DNA of 64,000 bases from Halichondria panicea (Eukaryota; Porifera; Demospongiae; Suberitida; Halichondriidae), in NCBI RefSeq assembly GCF_963675165.1, contig NC_087382.1:62001-126000 (forward strand), given 5' to 3'. Below the pieces are notes generated by a model. That model had not been told where the DNA came from. It made no database searches and was given only the letters and a program-made list of their open reading frames with translations. Shown here one piece after another: positions 25,101-37,646 of this stretch (the first letter of the stretch is position 1; the number at the start of each line of letters is the position of its first letter). Position numbers and translations under genes: made by a program.

Positions 25101-26883
25101 TCTCCTATTCATTTTAAGAGCCTGGAATTTTGATTGCTATTTGAACGCCCACTAACTACTTCCTGTATAGCTTCCGCAGTAAAATTGTGCTGAGCTGGCA
25201 CACCCTTTTACATCAATGCGTTTTTGCAGCCTCTGCATTCTGCATTGCATGCGCTATTATTCTAAATAAAGGAAGTTTGTGAAATATTGAAGTAAGAGCT
25301 ACACAATGGTTTTTGTCCCAGAGAGTGTTTGTCAACTGTCAGTGAGCTAGCTGGTCTTGAAGATACCTACTATATACACAGTAAGTGCAGTATAGTGCAG
25401 TAGTAGTAGATCTAAGAGGTAAACTAATGCTCAAAGATGGTGGAACATCTCCTCTACACAATTCTGCAGATGCCTACTATGTATATATAAAGATGTTCCA
25501 TCATCCTTGAGCATTAGACTACCTCTTAGATTTACTACTACTGCACTTACTGTGTGTATAGTAGGTATCTTCAAGACCAGCTAGCTCACTGACAGTTGAC
25601 AAACACTCTCTGGGACAAAAACCATTGTGTAGCTCTTACTTCAATATTTCACAAACTTCCTTTGTTTAGAATAATAGCGCATGCACTGCAGAATGCAGAG
25701 GCTGCAAAAACGCATTGATTTTACAATGACTTCAATGTAAAAGGGTGTGCCAGCTCAGTATGGGAGGTGATCACCGCCAAAATTAGCAGTAAAAAAATGA
25801 TGCTGTTTTTAAAATGATGCCGTTTTTTTTACAGAGGGTTTTAAAAAAATGATGCTGTTTTAAAATGATGCCGTTTTTTTACAGAGGGTTTTAAAAAAAT
25901 GATGCTGTTTTAAAATGATGCTGTTTTTTTTACAGAGGGTTTAAAAAAATGATGCTGTTTTAAAATGATGCCGTTTTTTTACAGAGGGTTTTAAAAAAAT
26001 GATGCTGTTTTTTTTATAGAGGGTTTTAAACAAATTTTAAATGATGCTGTTTTTTTACAGAGGATTTTAAAAAAATGGTGCTGTTTTTTTTTTACCGAGG
26101 TGTGTTTTAAAAAATGGTGCTGTTTAGGTGGATTTTTTCAGAGGTGCAATTTTTGGAGAGGTGCGTTTTATGAGGTGCCATTTTGTCCAACTCTTCCCAA
26201 TCATTTTCATCTAGATGGTCACATGATTTGGTCACATGACACATGATTTTGCTCTCTCTTTCGACAAAGTTGAGTATGAGTTCATGGTCAAGACAAGAAC
26301 TGAACATAGTGATTTCTGAAATGCAAGTTCTGCTTGTGGTTTCCATCAATGTGTTTACCTATACTGCTCTGTGTGACAAATTCTACACACCAACTCTAAA
26401 GTCAGAAGGCATGACTCTAGCACACCTGCCATCTTGCAGAACTTGCATTTCAGAAATCACTCTGTTCATCAGTGCTTGTCTTGACCATGAACTCATACTC
26501 GGTACTCAACTTTGTCAAAAGAGAGAGCAAAATCATGTGTCATGTGACCAAATCATGTGACCATCTAGATGAAAATGATTGGGAGGAGTTGGACAAAATG
26601 GCACCTCATAAAAACGCACCTCTCCAAAAATTGCACCTCTCTGAAAAAATCTTAAAACCCTCTGTAAAAAAACGGCATCATTTTAAAACAGCATCATTTT
26701 TTTAATTAAAACCCTCTGTAAAAAAAACGGCATCATTTTAAAACAGCATCATTTTTGTACTGCTAATTTTGGCGGTGATCACCTCCCATAGCTCAGCACA
26801 ATTTTACTGCGGAAGCTATACAGGAAGTAGTTAGTGGGCGTTCAAATAGCAATCAAAATTCCAGGCTCTTAAACGAATAGGAC
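25101..26883. mobile_element. Nested foldback insertion (outer and inner)
   Basis: Outer inverted arms: about 25101-25290 and 26792-26883 plus 25680-25755 (tcctattc.tttaagagcctgg / ccaggctcttaaacgaatagga). Within, about 25300-25680 is a second palindrome centred near 25480 (agatgttcca arms). The sister block at about 44600 lacks all of this, so it inserted as a unit after or independently of the duplication. The inner element 25756-26792 is described separately. Confidence 0.75.
25756..26792. mobile_element. Inner element with tgggaggtgatcaccgcc ends and repeat arms
   Basis: Termini tatgggaggtgatcaccgcc and inverse, flanked by gctcag. The left arm contains about six repeats of a ~50-bp unit (aaaaatgatgctgttttaaa...cagagggttt); the right arm has only two in inverse. 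The centre (about 26180-26600) is again palindromic (gatggtcacatgatttggtc and inverse). Non-coding. Confidence 0.75.
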
Positions 26884-26889
26884 TATTGG

Positions 26890-27500
26890 GCATCAATGTC
26901 CATTTTTGGTAAAGATCACTACATTAAGTTTTGCATAAGGATGTTCTCATGGTAAAAAGGCTAGGTGTCTCATGAATCAGCCGCCCTTCTTTTAGGAAGA
27001 CTTAATTTTGAGTGTCGGAATATTTTAAGTCAGCGAGAAAATACAGAATCATGATACATTAATTATATCTTGATCAGTTGCATGTGTCTTGTGTTGTGTT
27101 TATATATACGTCTTAACTTTGTTATTGGTAGATTTTTATGAGAGAATAATCGGATTTTTTATGAGAATAATAGGCACATTTTTCAAGAATAGAATAATGG
27201 GTGGAAAAAAGCATAATTTATCAGGGCCTAATTATAGATATGTGAATGTTAGCCTCATTGCCATGATGTAATAGCCTCAGTTATTTCTGCATTCAAAAAA
27301 CAAAACATGCAGAATAGTTGATACCGCAAATTTATTTACAACAGCCCCTATACACTCCTTGATGTCTGACCATAATGAGCTGTTATGCTGTGATTTGTTA
27401 TCCAAATGGTACTTTAAGGCCATCGCTAATGCACACTTCCGAGCTTTCGTTTTTAACTGTACATACTCATCTCATTCTATAGTGTAGCTGATTAATTATT
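26890..27500. other. Inverted-block spacer, no gene seen
   Basis: Matches about 35340-36000 and 44080-44600 in reverse orientation (ccaaaaatggacattgat and neighbours). It is one of three copies of this spacer and has no coding features. Confidence 0.5.
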
Positions 27501-27960
27501 ATTATTCATGCCTTAGTGTTTTTTGTACATGTAGTCGATTCTCGTTACTGTGGGCATCCCGACACCATAGTAGCAACAGGTTGGAACGTTGGGAGCGGGA
27601 TAGTTCTGGAGTAATTGTTGCACTCTTAGTAGTTGAAGTAGACATTTGCCAAATAACTCTATAATTATAATCATTAGCTGTGTAATTTTTGTTGGGGATT
27701 GATACGAGAACCTTGCTTTGAACACAGAAGGTACACTTTCCAGCGACGAGCAAGCCGACAAATGAAACTAAGATCGGAGCTGGGATAACCTGAAAATCAT
27801 AAATCATAGGTTGGTACAGCAGCCACTCCCGATCTCCGGCCCAGGCAGCCCCCAGTGTGATGTATGCATGGATGTACTTGTCCTTTCTGGCTTGGTCGAT
27901 ACCATTATAGGCAGTTAGAAAACAGAGTGAAGGTCACTTTAGTGTCACCGTTTTGACCAT
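27500..27960 (-). pseudogene. LCAT-like exon 4 relic
   Basis: Pieces of the LCAT-like last exon are recognisable in changing frames: RKDKYIHAYITLGAAW, KVLVSIPNKNYTAND and YPAPNVPTCCYYGVGMPT. The catalytic Ser region and the Asp/His regions are gone. Sister relics lie at 35215-35340 (+) and 43400-44063 (+). Confidence 0.7.
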
Positions 27961-28218
27961 GAATTAGCACATTATAAGAATAGTATAATTGTGTCAATTT
28001 TGCATGCATGCAATGAGTTTGCTGTTTGCAAATAGAAGCCCAATCCATGCAAACTGAACTGTGTGTACCATGCATTCACATGGTTTTATTATCTCTGTTG
28101 GGGTAGACGTTTCCTATTTGATAGACTACTCAAATCACACACAGCCCTTGTGGGGACCAATCTGTTATCATCACCACAACATCATACAGAGTCTATCTAC
28201 AGATTGACATTCTTATCC

Positions 28219-30151
28219 TCATTCTGCATGTCTTTCAGTTCTAGAATTCATCATCCAAATACTTTTTATCAAGCTTTTACGCTTTGGAGGTGCCCCAACT
28301 ATTGCACCAATGTCTCCGAGAACTTTGCTGTTAGACACAATCTTGGCATGATTTATTTTGTTGAAGGTCTTGTACCGAAACGAATATTTGGAAGGCATAC
28401 TTGACCACCTGTGACATACCCTAGAGCTAATAGTGTTTACTGATCCGTCCCCGTCACCGTTTTTAACAACTGGTCGCAAGCCAATAGCGTTGCTAGGTGT
28501 CAGATCTTTTGAATAGGTGAATTTTTCCGGGGTAGGTACACCAACTCCATAGAAACAGTACGTTGGTACATTGGGAGCGGGGTAGTCTGATACTAGACCT
28601 TGCACGCCTTGAAAAGCTCGATAGATATTTGGAGCATTGATGTCACGAAACAGCTGTTCATAATCGTTAGCTGAGTATGTTTTGGACGGTGTTGATATAA
28701 AAGCAACATTGCCAAACACTGAGGGCTTCGGAAACAACCAAGGAATACTCTCGAATGTACGACAAATCGGAACAATAAAGTCGCTGATCAAATCGTACGC
28801 AAATAACAGCAAGTCAGGAATACCATGGTAACCAGATATGACACTTTGAACAGTCGCTGCACCACCAGACCAAGCAGCTGACAATGTAACGTACGCATGG
28901 ATGTGCTTATCTTTCCATGCTTGGTTAATCCCACTGAAGCCAGTCAGAAAGTGCAGGGAAACGAGACCCCCCATACTGTGTACGACCAGGGTCACCTTGG
29001 TATTGCCGTTAGTTTTGTACATGTCTTCAATCATCGATTTGAGACGATTGAAATACCATCTCTTCTCAAGCTCGTCTGTGAGGATATTGAATAACGAGGT
29101 TACCTCAATACATATAATAGCATAGCTATAGCTGGAGGTTTCTTCAGTATCAGTTTTACGTGAAATTACCCTCTCACTGAAAACAATATTGCTTTTCTTT
29201 CAATTTCTCACCTGCAGCCAATCTCCAGTCATAAGGAGCCCCTCGAATAGTTTTTCCTCTTTTGTAGCCTCGATCGACAAAGTATTTCACCGTGTCGTGA
29301 AAATAAGGGAGTGTATTTATCCATCCAGGGTTGAGATATTCCACACTCGATGTCCCACCAAATCCAGGAACATGGATCTCCACTTTAGTATTGTTGTGGT
29401 AGGAGTTGGTGTTTGCGTCGTATCTCAATCTGTTAAAATAGATGTACAACAAACGCATCATAACACTTAAAACAAAGAACTGTTACATATTGCTCCTACT
29501 ATACAATATCATATAATCAGTAAATTTGCCTTGTGTATACCGTGTTTCGAGTACAAGGTATACGTTCTTTCAATTGTAAATTGCGAGTTTTTGCAAATGA
29601 AAAACACGTACGCAACGAGTGCATGAGCATGTGCATGCAATTCGTTACAAACGCAATAATTAAGACTCTAGCTTGTATGGTGTCATCTGATTAACTACCA
29701 CTTCAGAGCTATTAGCTATTTAAATGCCACTATAGCTGCATGCAGAACTCACGGCAGCTCTCTCTTGGCACAGATATTGTAGAGGGTGACTCGTAATGGA
29801 GATATCCATAGCTCCTTGTATTTGCGACCAGTGGAACACAATTTACTCGAGGTCTGATCCTTAACTTGGAGTTGGGAACCCATCACACCCGGAACTAAAG
29901 ATGTAGAAAATTTGGATTTTTACGAGTGGAAAAAAGAAAGACCCAATCTTATAGATCAGATTTGCACACCTATATATTGATGGCTGTAAGACAATGAAGT
30001 ACCCTATCTATCAGACACATACCATCATTGTTGTGCACACAAAACGTGTATTTCACTTACTGAGGACAATGGGTGATGGGGTAGCCTCACATTGCTCGAG
30101 TAGTATCACCACAGCAACACTGATCACTACCAGCGTTAGCAGCTGCATCAT
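28219..30151 (-). CDS. Group XV phospholipase A2/LCAT-like, intact
   Basis: Exons on minus: 30061-30151, 29753-29894, 29212-29429, 28219-29075 (phases 1, 2, 1), giving 435 residues with no frame break. Exon 1 encodes a signal peptide ending near EATPSP; exon 2 begins with IPGVMGS, the family's N-terminal strand; exon 3 has HVPGFGG and GAPYDWRLAAG; exon 4 has the nucleophile elbow VVHSMGG, CFYGVGVPTPE, the Asp loop GDGDGSVN and His in NHAKI. The spacing of Ser, Asp and His fits lysosomal PLA2/LCAT enzymes, which deacylate or transacylate phospholipids in lysosomes or the extracellular space. It is in the minus arm of the inverted duplication and differs from the + copies mainly at the C-terminus, which is extended past KRKS. 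The first of the two tandem ATGs is taken as the start. Confidence 0.9.
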
Positions 30152-30229
30152 AATTATAGTTGATTAACTTCAATACTATCACAATATGGGAATGTGTGTA
30201 AAATAACACAAACTTTTCCTAATTTTTCA

Positions 30230-30545
30230 GAGCAATCTTGCCATGTAGAAGCCATTTTATCCATATTGCCCTTAATTGTGGTTATTACTAATAATAATAT
30301 CACAAGGGCACCTTTTGTTAAGGTGCCCTTAAATTGTGGTTATGACGTTTTTTCAAGGTACCCTTTAGCCCTTGTGGGAATTGTGGCTATGATTTTTAAT
30401 ACCACAAGGGCACCTTTTGTTAAGGTGCCCTTAATTGTGGTTATGACGTTTTTTCAAGGTACCCTTAAGCCCTTGTGGGAAGTTGTGGCTATGATTTTTA
30501 TTCAAGGTGCCCTTATGGCTATCTATCTAGCCTTGGCCAGTACAA
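30230..30545. repeat. aaggtgcccttaattgtggt repeat, three inverted copies
   Basis: Internally duplicated palindromic sequence (aagggcaccttttgttaaggtgccctt occurs twice, about 100 bp apart). Single-unit versions lie at 32640-32900 and 40790-41000 in opposite orientation, upstream of the other LCAT-like copies. It therefore marks the common 5' region of this gene family. Confidence 0.7.
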
Positions 30546-31019
30546 GTGGAACCGATTAACTGCACATGTATTAGCTCAGCATGCTCTCTCCAATTAGGTG
30601 CACTTGTAGTTACTATCCCCTAAAGTTCCGTACCGCCGTTGTGGTCAGTAGACGCAGTAGGCATAAACAAAATAGCATTGGTAGTATTGTTATCTCACAT
30701 GCATGCATCTGTATATTAGTAATTTTTTTCTGTGTGCCAATTCTCACGGCAAAGAATGTCAATATAGAATGAATGTGAGTCAGTCTTCTGCTATTATAGG
30801 AATTGCTAACTTACAGTACTTTTTGTCCAAGCCCACCGGCCGTAACTACATAAACAAACGCTTCTTGTATGAAAACATCAGTTTTTTATACCTGCAGTGA
30901 GAGCAGTAATTTTTTTAGTCACATATGTTCGTTTTCGATGATATAGCTTTATGCTCAACCAAAATGGTACTTTAGAACCATCGCTGACCATCTATGGTAT
31001 GCACATCTCCAAGCTTTCG
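30546..31019. other. Spacer shared with 36600-37019
   Basis: No gene recognised. The reverse complement of this stretch ends exactly where the LTR retrotransposon inserted in the sister arm, giving the empty site (agtgcacctaattggagag, about 30587-30605). Confidence 0.6.
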
Positions 31020-31660
31020 TTGTTAACTGTACCGTCACCATTCTCATCTCGTTTTAGTGTAGCTGATTCATGTTTAATTGGGTTACCATCACCGTTAAAA
31101 TCCTGATTTGTAAGTAATTTTCGTATAGTAGCAATAGGCTAGAACATTAATTGGGGGGCAGGATAGTCTGGGAGTAATTGTTGCACTCTTTCGTAGTTGA
31201 AGTAGACATTTGGTGTATTGAGATGCTGTTTGCCAAATAACTTTTTATATGTTTTAGCTGTGTAATCTTTGATGGGGGTGGATACGAGAACTTTGTTTTT
31301 GAATACAAAAGGTGTCGGAAAAAGCCACGGTATACACTTTCCAGCGACCGAGCAAGGTGAATAATGAAACTAAGATCGGAGACTTATCTGCACTCGAGGC
31401 CACCCTCCTCCCACGAGGGTAGCGTACTTTACCATGCCGAGGTTTTGTAAGCCAGGGCATTCAATATATAGCTACACGAGAATGGGAAAAGAGATAAGAC
31501 ATTTGGCCATTTTCAGGATCAACTGCATGGTAACCTGAAATCATAGGTTGTATGGCAGCCACTCCCCATGGTGGGCACATTTTACACTTCACACCGTCAA
31601 GTAAAATTGGAGGAAAGTTCTCCCAAACGAATGGATCCCTCGTTGCCATCAATTATTACT
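31020..31660 (-). pseudogene. Relic of a diverged LCAT-like gene
   Basis: Minus-strand pieces of a last exon: PWLFPTPFVF, KVLVSTPIKDYTAKTYKKLF, YERVQQLLPDYPAP and the Asp loop ENGDGTVN. The sequence is closer to the gene at 51646-54171 than to the nearby copies. No start, nucleophile or His region remains. The same relic is present at 36121-36625 (+). Confidence 0.7.
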
Positions 31661-32312
31661 GTTTTATCAAATGCCTTCATTTGATGTACGTTCGAATATA
31701 TACTACAATGTGCCAGTTGATCATCCTCCCTCACAAGTTACTGCAATATAACTGACCACAACTATTTATATATTGGACATTGATAATCATGAGCATTATA
31801 TTCATGGCTAACAGCTATTAATACGTGTATAATTATATGATGCAGGTTATTGCTGCACTTGGTCGAATTTCAATAGAAATGTACAACAAAAAATGAACAT
31901 GAGCGGTGAACAATGCTATTAGAACATGATTGTTTATAGTCGTGAGTGTTATACAATTAAATTAATGCAGTCATTGGAAATCGATCAATGCAAAATTAGG
32001 TTAGGCGACAACAGTATTTAATGTGTACTTCAACATTAATTTGATGGCCATACACCTTTCACCTTTCGTTGTTATGTTAGCAAAAAACCCTGGGCCCATA
32101 CGGTATATACCAGTGAGTTACTGACATATTTGACCCACTTGAATGTTACAACAGTAATGTCATTCCTTATGAGGGCATTGTACACAGCATCCCGTGCTTC
32201 CTTCTCACTACGTATCCAAAGGAACCGTCTACAACGCAATTGCATTTGGAGTCACAGGATTGTCAGGTTCAACATGTACTTCTATATATATATATCTAGG
32301 TACAGGGACACC
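31661..32312. other. Centre of the inverted duplication, no gene seen
   Basis: AT-rich sequence, not matched elsewhere in the window as far as could be seen. Confidence 0.4.
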
Positions 32313-32597
32313 TTCGTCAATAAGTACACTTGCTTTTCAGAGTACTTCTGGATATAGATTTTCCTTAATACATCCGATCACCTTGAAAGGTATGGTGTGT
32401 GACTGCATCTACATCCACAAGACAAGACGGTAATAATAGTGAGGGGAACTGCTGTTTGTTTTCGGCCAACGGAACCCCGGACTATTCAGACGCAGAGTCT
32501 GAAACAGTCACACACCATACCTTTCAAGGTGATCGGATGTATTAAGGAAAAACTATATCCAGAAGTACTCTGAAAAGCAAGTGTACTTATTGTGATA
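32313..32597. mobile_element. Foldback element, ~93-bp arms
   Basis: Arms about 32313-32405 and 32504-32597 are inverse copies (agtacttctggatata / tatatccagaagtact; aaggtatggtgtgtgactg / cagtcacacaccatacctt). The 100-bp centre is unrelated. Confidence 0.75.
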
Positions 32598-33096
32598 TTA
32601 TTATTAGTAATAACCGTAATAATAACCACAATTAAGAGCAATATGGATAAAATGGCTTCTACGTGCAGTTAATCGGTTCCACTTGTACTGGCCAAGGCTA
32701 GAGAGATAGCCATAAGGGCACCTTGAATAAAAATCATAGCCACAATTCCCACAAGGGCTAAAGGGTACCTTGAAAAAAACGTCATAACCACAATTAAGGG
32801 CACCTTAACAAAAGGTGCCCTTGTGGTATTATTATTAGTAATAACCATATCCACAATTAAGGGCAATATGGATAAAATGGCTTCTACGTGGCAAGATTGC
32901 TCTGAAAAATTAGGCTTCATTGACCCATCCATCACATGCATTTTCTATAAAAACTAGCTAAGAAATAGATCTATGCTATTTTCTGTTTACGTCTATTTAA
33001 CTGATGCTGTTATGCTAGATCTCTGTTTGTGTTATTTTACACACATTCCCATATTGTGATAGTATTGAAGTTAATTTAATAGTTACAACTATAATT

Positions 33097-34981
33097 ATGA
33101 TGCAGCTGCTAACGCTGGTAGTGATCAGTGTTGCTGTGGTGATACTACTCGAGCAATGTGAGGCTACCCCATCACCCATTGTCCTCAGTAAGTGAAATAC
33201 ACGTTTTGTGTGCACAATAATGATGGTATGTGTCTGATAGATAGGGTACTTCATTGTCTTACAGCCATCGATATATAGGTGTGCAAATCTGATCTATAAG
33301 ATTGGGTCTTTCTTTTTTCCACTCGTAAAAATTCAAATTTTCTACATCTTTAGTTCCGGGTGTGATGGGTTCCCAACTCCAAGTTAAGGATCAGACCGCG
33401 AGTAAATTGTGTTCCACTGGTCACAAATACAAGGACCTATGGATATCTCCATTACGAGTCACCCTCCACAATATCTGTGCCAAGAGAGAGCTGCCGTGAG
33501 TTCCGCATGCAGCTATAGTGGCATTTAAATAGCTAATAACTCTGAAGTGGTAGTTAATCAGATGACACCATACAAGCTAGAGTCTTAATTATTGTGTTTG
33601 TAACGAATTGCATGCACATGCTCATGCACTCGTTGCGTGTCTTTCATTAGCGATCTATGTTGAAAGAACGTACCTTCTATTCGAAACACGGAATGCACAG
33701 GGCAAATTTACTGATATGATATTGTATATATAGTAGGAGCAATATGTAACAGTGGTTCAATTTGTTTTAAGTGTTATGATGCGTTTGTCGTACATTATTT
33801 TCAGATTGAGATACGACGCAAACACCAACTCCTACCACAACAATACTAAAGTGGAGATCCATGTTCCTGGATTTGGCGGGACATCGAGTGTGGAATATCT
33901 CAACCCTGGATTGATGAATACACTCCCTTATTTTCACGACACGGTGAAATACTTTGTTGATCGAAGTTACAAAAGAGGAAAAACTATTCGAGGGGCTGAG
34001 AGATTGGCTGCAGGTGAGAAATTCAAAGAAAAGCTTTCAGTGAGAGGGTAATTTCACGTAAAACTGATTCTGAATAAACCTCCAGCTATACTATTATTAT
34101 GTGTTTGAGGTAACCTCGTTATTCAATATCCTCACAGATGAACTTGATAAGAGAGGATACTTCCATCGTCTCAAGACGATGATTGAAGACATGTACAAAA
34201 CTAACGGCAATACCAAGGTGACCCTGGTCGTACACAGTATGGGGGGTCTCGTTTTCCTGCACTTTCTAACTGGCTTCAGTGGGATTAACCAAGCATGGAA
34301 GGATAAGTACATCCATGTGTACGTTACATTGTCAGCTGCTTGGTCTGGTGGTGCAGCGACTGTTCAAAGTGTCATATCTGGTTACCATGGTATTCCTGAC
34401 TTGCTGTTATTTGCGTACAATTTGATCAGCAACTTTATTGTTCCGATTGGTCGTACATTCGAGAGTATTCCTTGGTTGTTTCCGAAGGCCTCAGTGTTTG
34501 GCAATGTTGCTTTTATATCAACACCGTCCAAAACATACTCGGCTAACGATTATGAACAGCTGTTTCGTGACATCAATGCTCCAAATATCTATCGAGCTTT
34601 TCAAGGCGTGCAAGGTCTAGTATCAGACTACCCTGCTCCCAATGTACCAACGTACTGTTTCTATGGAGTTGGTGTACCTACCCCGGAAAAATTCACCTAT
34701 TCAAAAGATCTGACACCTAGCAATGCTATTGGCTTGTGACCAGTTGTTAAGAACGGTGACGGGGACGGATCAGTAAACACTATTAGCTCTAGGGTATGTC
34801 ACAGGTGGTCAAGTATGCCTTCCAAATAGTTGTTTCGGTACAAGACCTTCAGCAAAGTAAATCATGCCAAGATTGTGTCAAACAGCAAAGTTCTCGGAGA
34901 CATTGGTGCAATAGTTGGGGCACCTCCAAAGCATAAAAGCGTACTTGGATGATGATTTCTAGAACTGAAAGACGTGCAGAA
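33097..34981 (+). pseudogene. LCAT-like gene copy, inactivated
   Basis: Four exons recognisable with intact splice sites: 33097-33187, 33354-33495, 33805-34013, 34138 to about 34981. Exon 3 lacks nine bases, changing the conserved PYDWR block to ER. In exon 4 CGA has become TGA (34737-34739), ending translation before the catalytic Asp and His, and a second stop (TAG near 34828) and a small deletion near 34945 follow. The nucleophile motif HSMGG is still present. The remaining sequence is very close to the copies at 28219 and 41203, so inactivation is recent. Confidence 0.88.
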
Positions 34982-35214
34982 TGAGGATAAGAATGTCAAT
35001 ACTGTAGATAGACTCTGTATGATTGTGGTGTGATGATAACAGATTGGTCCCCACAAGGGCTGTGTGTGATTTGAGTAGTCTATCAAATAGAAAACGTCTA
35101 CCCCAACAGAGATAATAAAACCATGTGAGAATGCATGGTACACACAGTTCAGTTTGCATGCATGGATTGGGCTTCTATTCGCAAACAGCTTCTCTCATTG
35201 TGCATGCAAGCAGA

Positions 35215-35340
35215 ATATCACTAAGAGTGCAACAATTACTCCAGAACTATCCCGCTCCCAACGTTCCAACCTGTTGCTACTATGGTGTCGGGATGCCCAC
35301 GGTAACGAGAATCGACTACATGTACAAAAAACACTAAGGC
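35215..35340 (+). pseudogene. LCAT-like relic (short)
   Basis: A + strand counterpart of the 27500-27960 relic, keeping only the YPAPNVPTCCYYGVGMPT segment. It lies about 240 bp downstream of the pseudogene 33097-34981, matching the gene-then-relic order of the other blocks. From here to about 36117 the sequence is block spacer. Confidence 0.65.
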
Positions 35341-36117
35341 ATGAATAATAATAATTAATCAGCTACACTATAGAACGAGATGAGTATGTACAGTTAAAAA
35401 CGAAAGCTCGGAAGTGTGCATTAAATGGTCAGCGATGGCCTTAAAGTACCATTTGGATAACAAATCACAGCATAACAGCTCATTGTGGTCAGACATCAAA
35501 GGAGCGTACTACTAGGGGCTGTTGTAAATAAATTTGCGGTATCAACTATCCTGCATGTTTTGTTTTTTAATGCGGAAATAACTGAGGCTATTACATCATG
35601 GCAATGAGGCTAACATTCACATATCTATAATTAGGCCCTGATAAATTATGCTTTTTTTCCACCCATTATTCTATTTAATTCTTGAAAAATGTGCCTAATT
35701 ATTCTCATAAAAAATCCGATTATTCTCTCATAAAAATCTACCAATAACAAAGTTAAGACGTATATATAAACACAACACAAGACACATGCAACTGATCAAG
35801 ATATAATTAATGTATCATGATTCTGTATTTTCTCGCTGACTTGAAATATTTCGACACTCAAAAATTAAGTCTTCCTAAAAGAAGGGCGGCTGATTCTTGA
35901 GACACCTAGCCTTTTTACCATGAGAACATCCTTATGCAAAACTTAATGTAATGATCTTTACCAAAAATGGACATTGATCCCTTCTATTCCCAATTATTCT
36001 TGAGACACCTACTATTCTAAAATTATTCCGAGCATAATTTCTCAGGGCCTATCTATAATTATGTTCAATATCTCCAATATCACTGCACTTGGCTATAATT
36101 ATAGGACACAATCATGC
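35341..36117. other. Block spacer ending at a rearrangement breakpoint
   Basis: Parallels 44064-44735 base for base with minor changes up to atcatgcacgca at about 36117, then switches abruptly to sequence homologous to 31447 (minus). This marks a duplication breakpoint. Confidence 0.65.
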
Positions 36118-36120
36118 ACG

Positions 36121-36625
36121 CAAAACTTCGGCATGGTAAAGTATGCTACCCTCGTGGGAGGAGGGTGGCCTCAAGTGCAGATAAGTCTACGATCTTAGTT
36201 TCATTGTTCACCTTGCTCAGTCGCTGGAAAGTGTATACCGTGGCTTTTTCCGACACCTTCTGTGTTCAAAAACAAAGTTCTCGTATCCACCCCCATCAAA
36301 GATTACACAGCTAAATAATATAAAAAGTTATTTGGCAAACAACATCTCAATATACCAAATGTCTACTTCAACTACAAAACTTTCTTTCTGTACGAAAGAG
36401 TGCAACAATTACTCCCAGACTATCCTGCCCCCAATTAATGTTCTAGCCTATTGCTACTATGGTTTCGGAATGCCCACGGTAACGAAAATTACTTACAAAT
36501 CAGGATTTTAAGGGTGATGGTAGCCCAATTAAACACAAATCAGCTACACTAAAACGAGATGAGAATGGTGACGGTACAGTTAACAACGAAAGCTTGGAGA
36601 TGTGCATACCATACATAAATGGTCA
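36121..36625 (+). pseudogene. Relic of a diverged LCAT-like gene (sister copy)
   Basis: The inverse copy of 31020-31460, with the Asp-loop remnant ENGDGTVNNESLEM near 36560. The exon 4 middle part is scrambled by small indels. No functional product is expected. Confidence 0.65.
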
Positions 36626-37019
36626 GCGATGGTTCTAAAGTACCATTTTGGTTGAGCATAAAGCCATATCATCGAAAACGAACATATGTGATTAAAAAAA
36701 TTACTGCTCTCACTGCAGGTATAAAAAACCGATGTTTTCATACAAGAAGCGTTTGTTTTAAATATGTAGTTACGGCCGGTGGGTTTGGACAAACAGTACT
36801 GTAAGTTAGCAATTCCTATAATAGCAGAAGACTGACTCACATTCATTCTATATTGACATTCTTTGCCGTGAATTGGCACACAGCAAAAAATTACTAATAA
36901 TTATACAGATGCATGCATGTGAGATAACAATACTACCAATGCTATTTTGTTTATGCCTACTGCGTCTACTGACCACAACGGCAGTACGGAACTTTAGGGG
37001 ATAGTAACTACAAGCGCAC

Positions 37020-37252
37020 TGTGAGAGACTGGAACTAATTATTATTATCATTTTTGTGATTAGTATGATTTTTGTGATTAGTATGATTTTTGTGATTAGT
37101 ATGTTTATTGTGTTAGAAAAGAGACTAAGTAGAAAAGAGAATTGTGTTACTGGGAGCTGATTTTAAAGTAGGTTACCCTATGAAAACTAAGCTGATTTTA
37201 AAGTAGGCTATCTACGAGAGCAAAGTAGGCAACACAGAGTTGCTCGGTTGCA
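37020..37252 (+). repeat. 5' LTR
   Basis: 233 bp. It has three copies of an 18-bp tttttgtgattagtatga unit where the 3' LTR has two, and lacks a ~32-bp ggtcaggtgactgacctcg segment. Internal direct repeat ctgattttaaagtagg occurs twice in each LTR. Confidence 0.9.
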
Positions 37253-37646
37253 TATTGGTGGCAGCGGTGGGATTCTTATCTACTGGTTTGGATAGACCCA
37301 TGATCTATGAGTGGTAAAACTCGGACAGGAACGATATACAAGAGAACAACACAAAGCGAGGATCAAGGCATCACAAGTACCGCTAGTGCTAGTCAAAGTC
37401 AGACGGACATGGCAGAGACAGGCGAACTAACGGTTATGCTGAAGGCCCTTCTAGAAGATCGGAGAACTCTAGAGGCTGACTTACGAGAAGAACGCAGAGT
37501 TCGGGCTGAAGAAGCAGCCAAGAGAGATGAAGACATGCGGGAGCAGATGGATTTGCTACGGATTAGTTGGAGCACACGGTGAGGGCGGCGGCGAACGGAG
37601 GGCGACGTCCCAGGATCCGAAGGTTGCCAAGCTCACGGATGCAGAC

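Noticed and set aside
30194-30559. An open frame reading APFVKVPLIVV repeatedly
   Set aside because: This is the translated aaggtgccctt palindromic repeat found upstream of several gene copies.
31254-31652. Minus-strand open frames near the centre of the inverted block
   Set aside because: Wrong frame of an LCAT-like relic; the homologous frame is broken.
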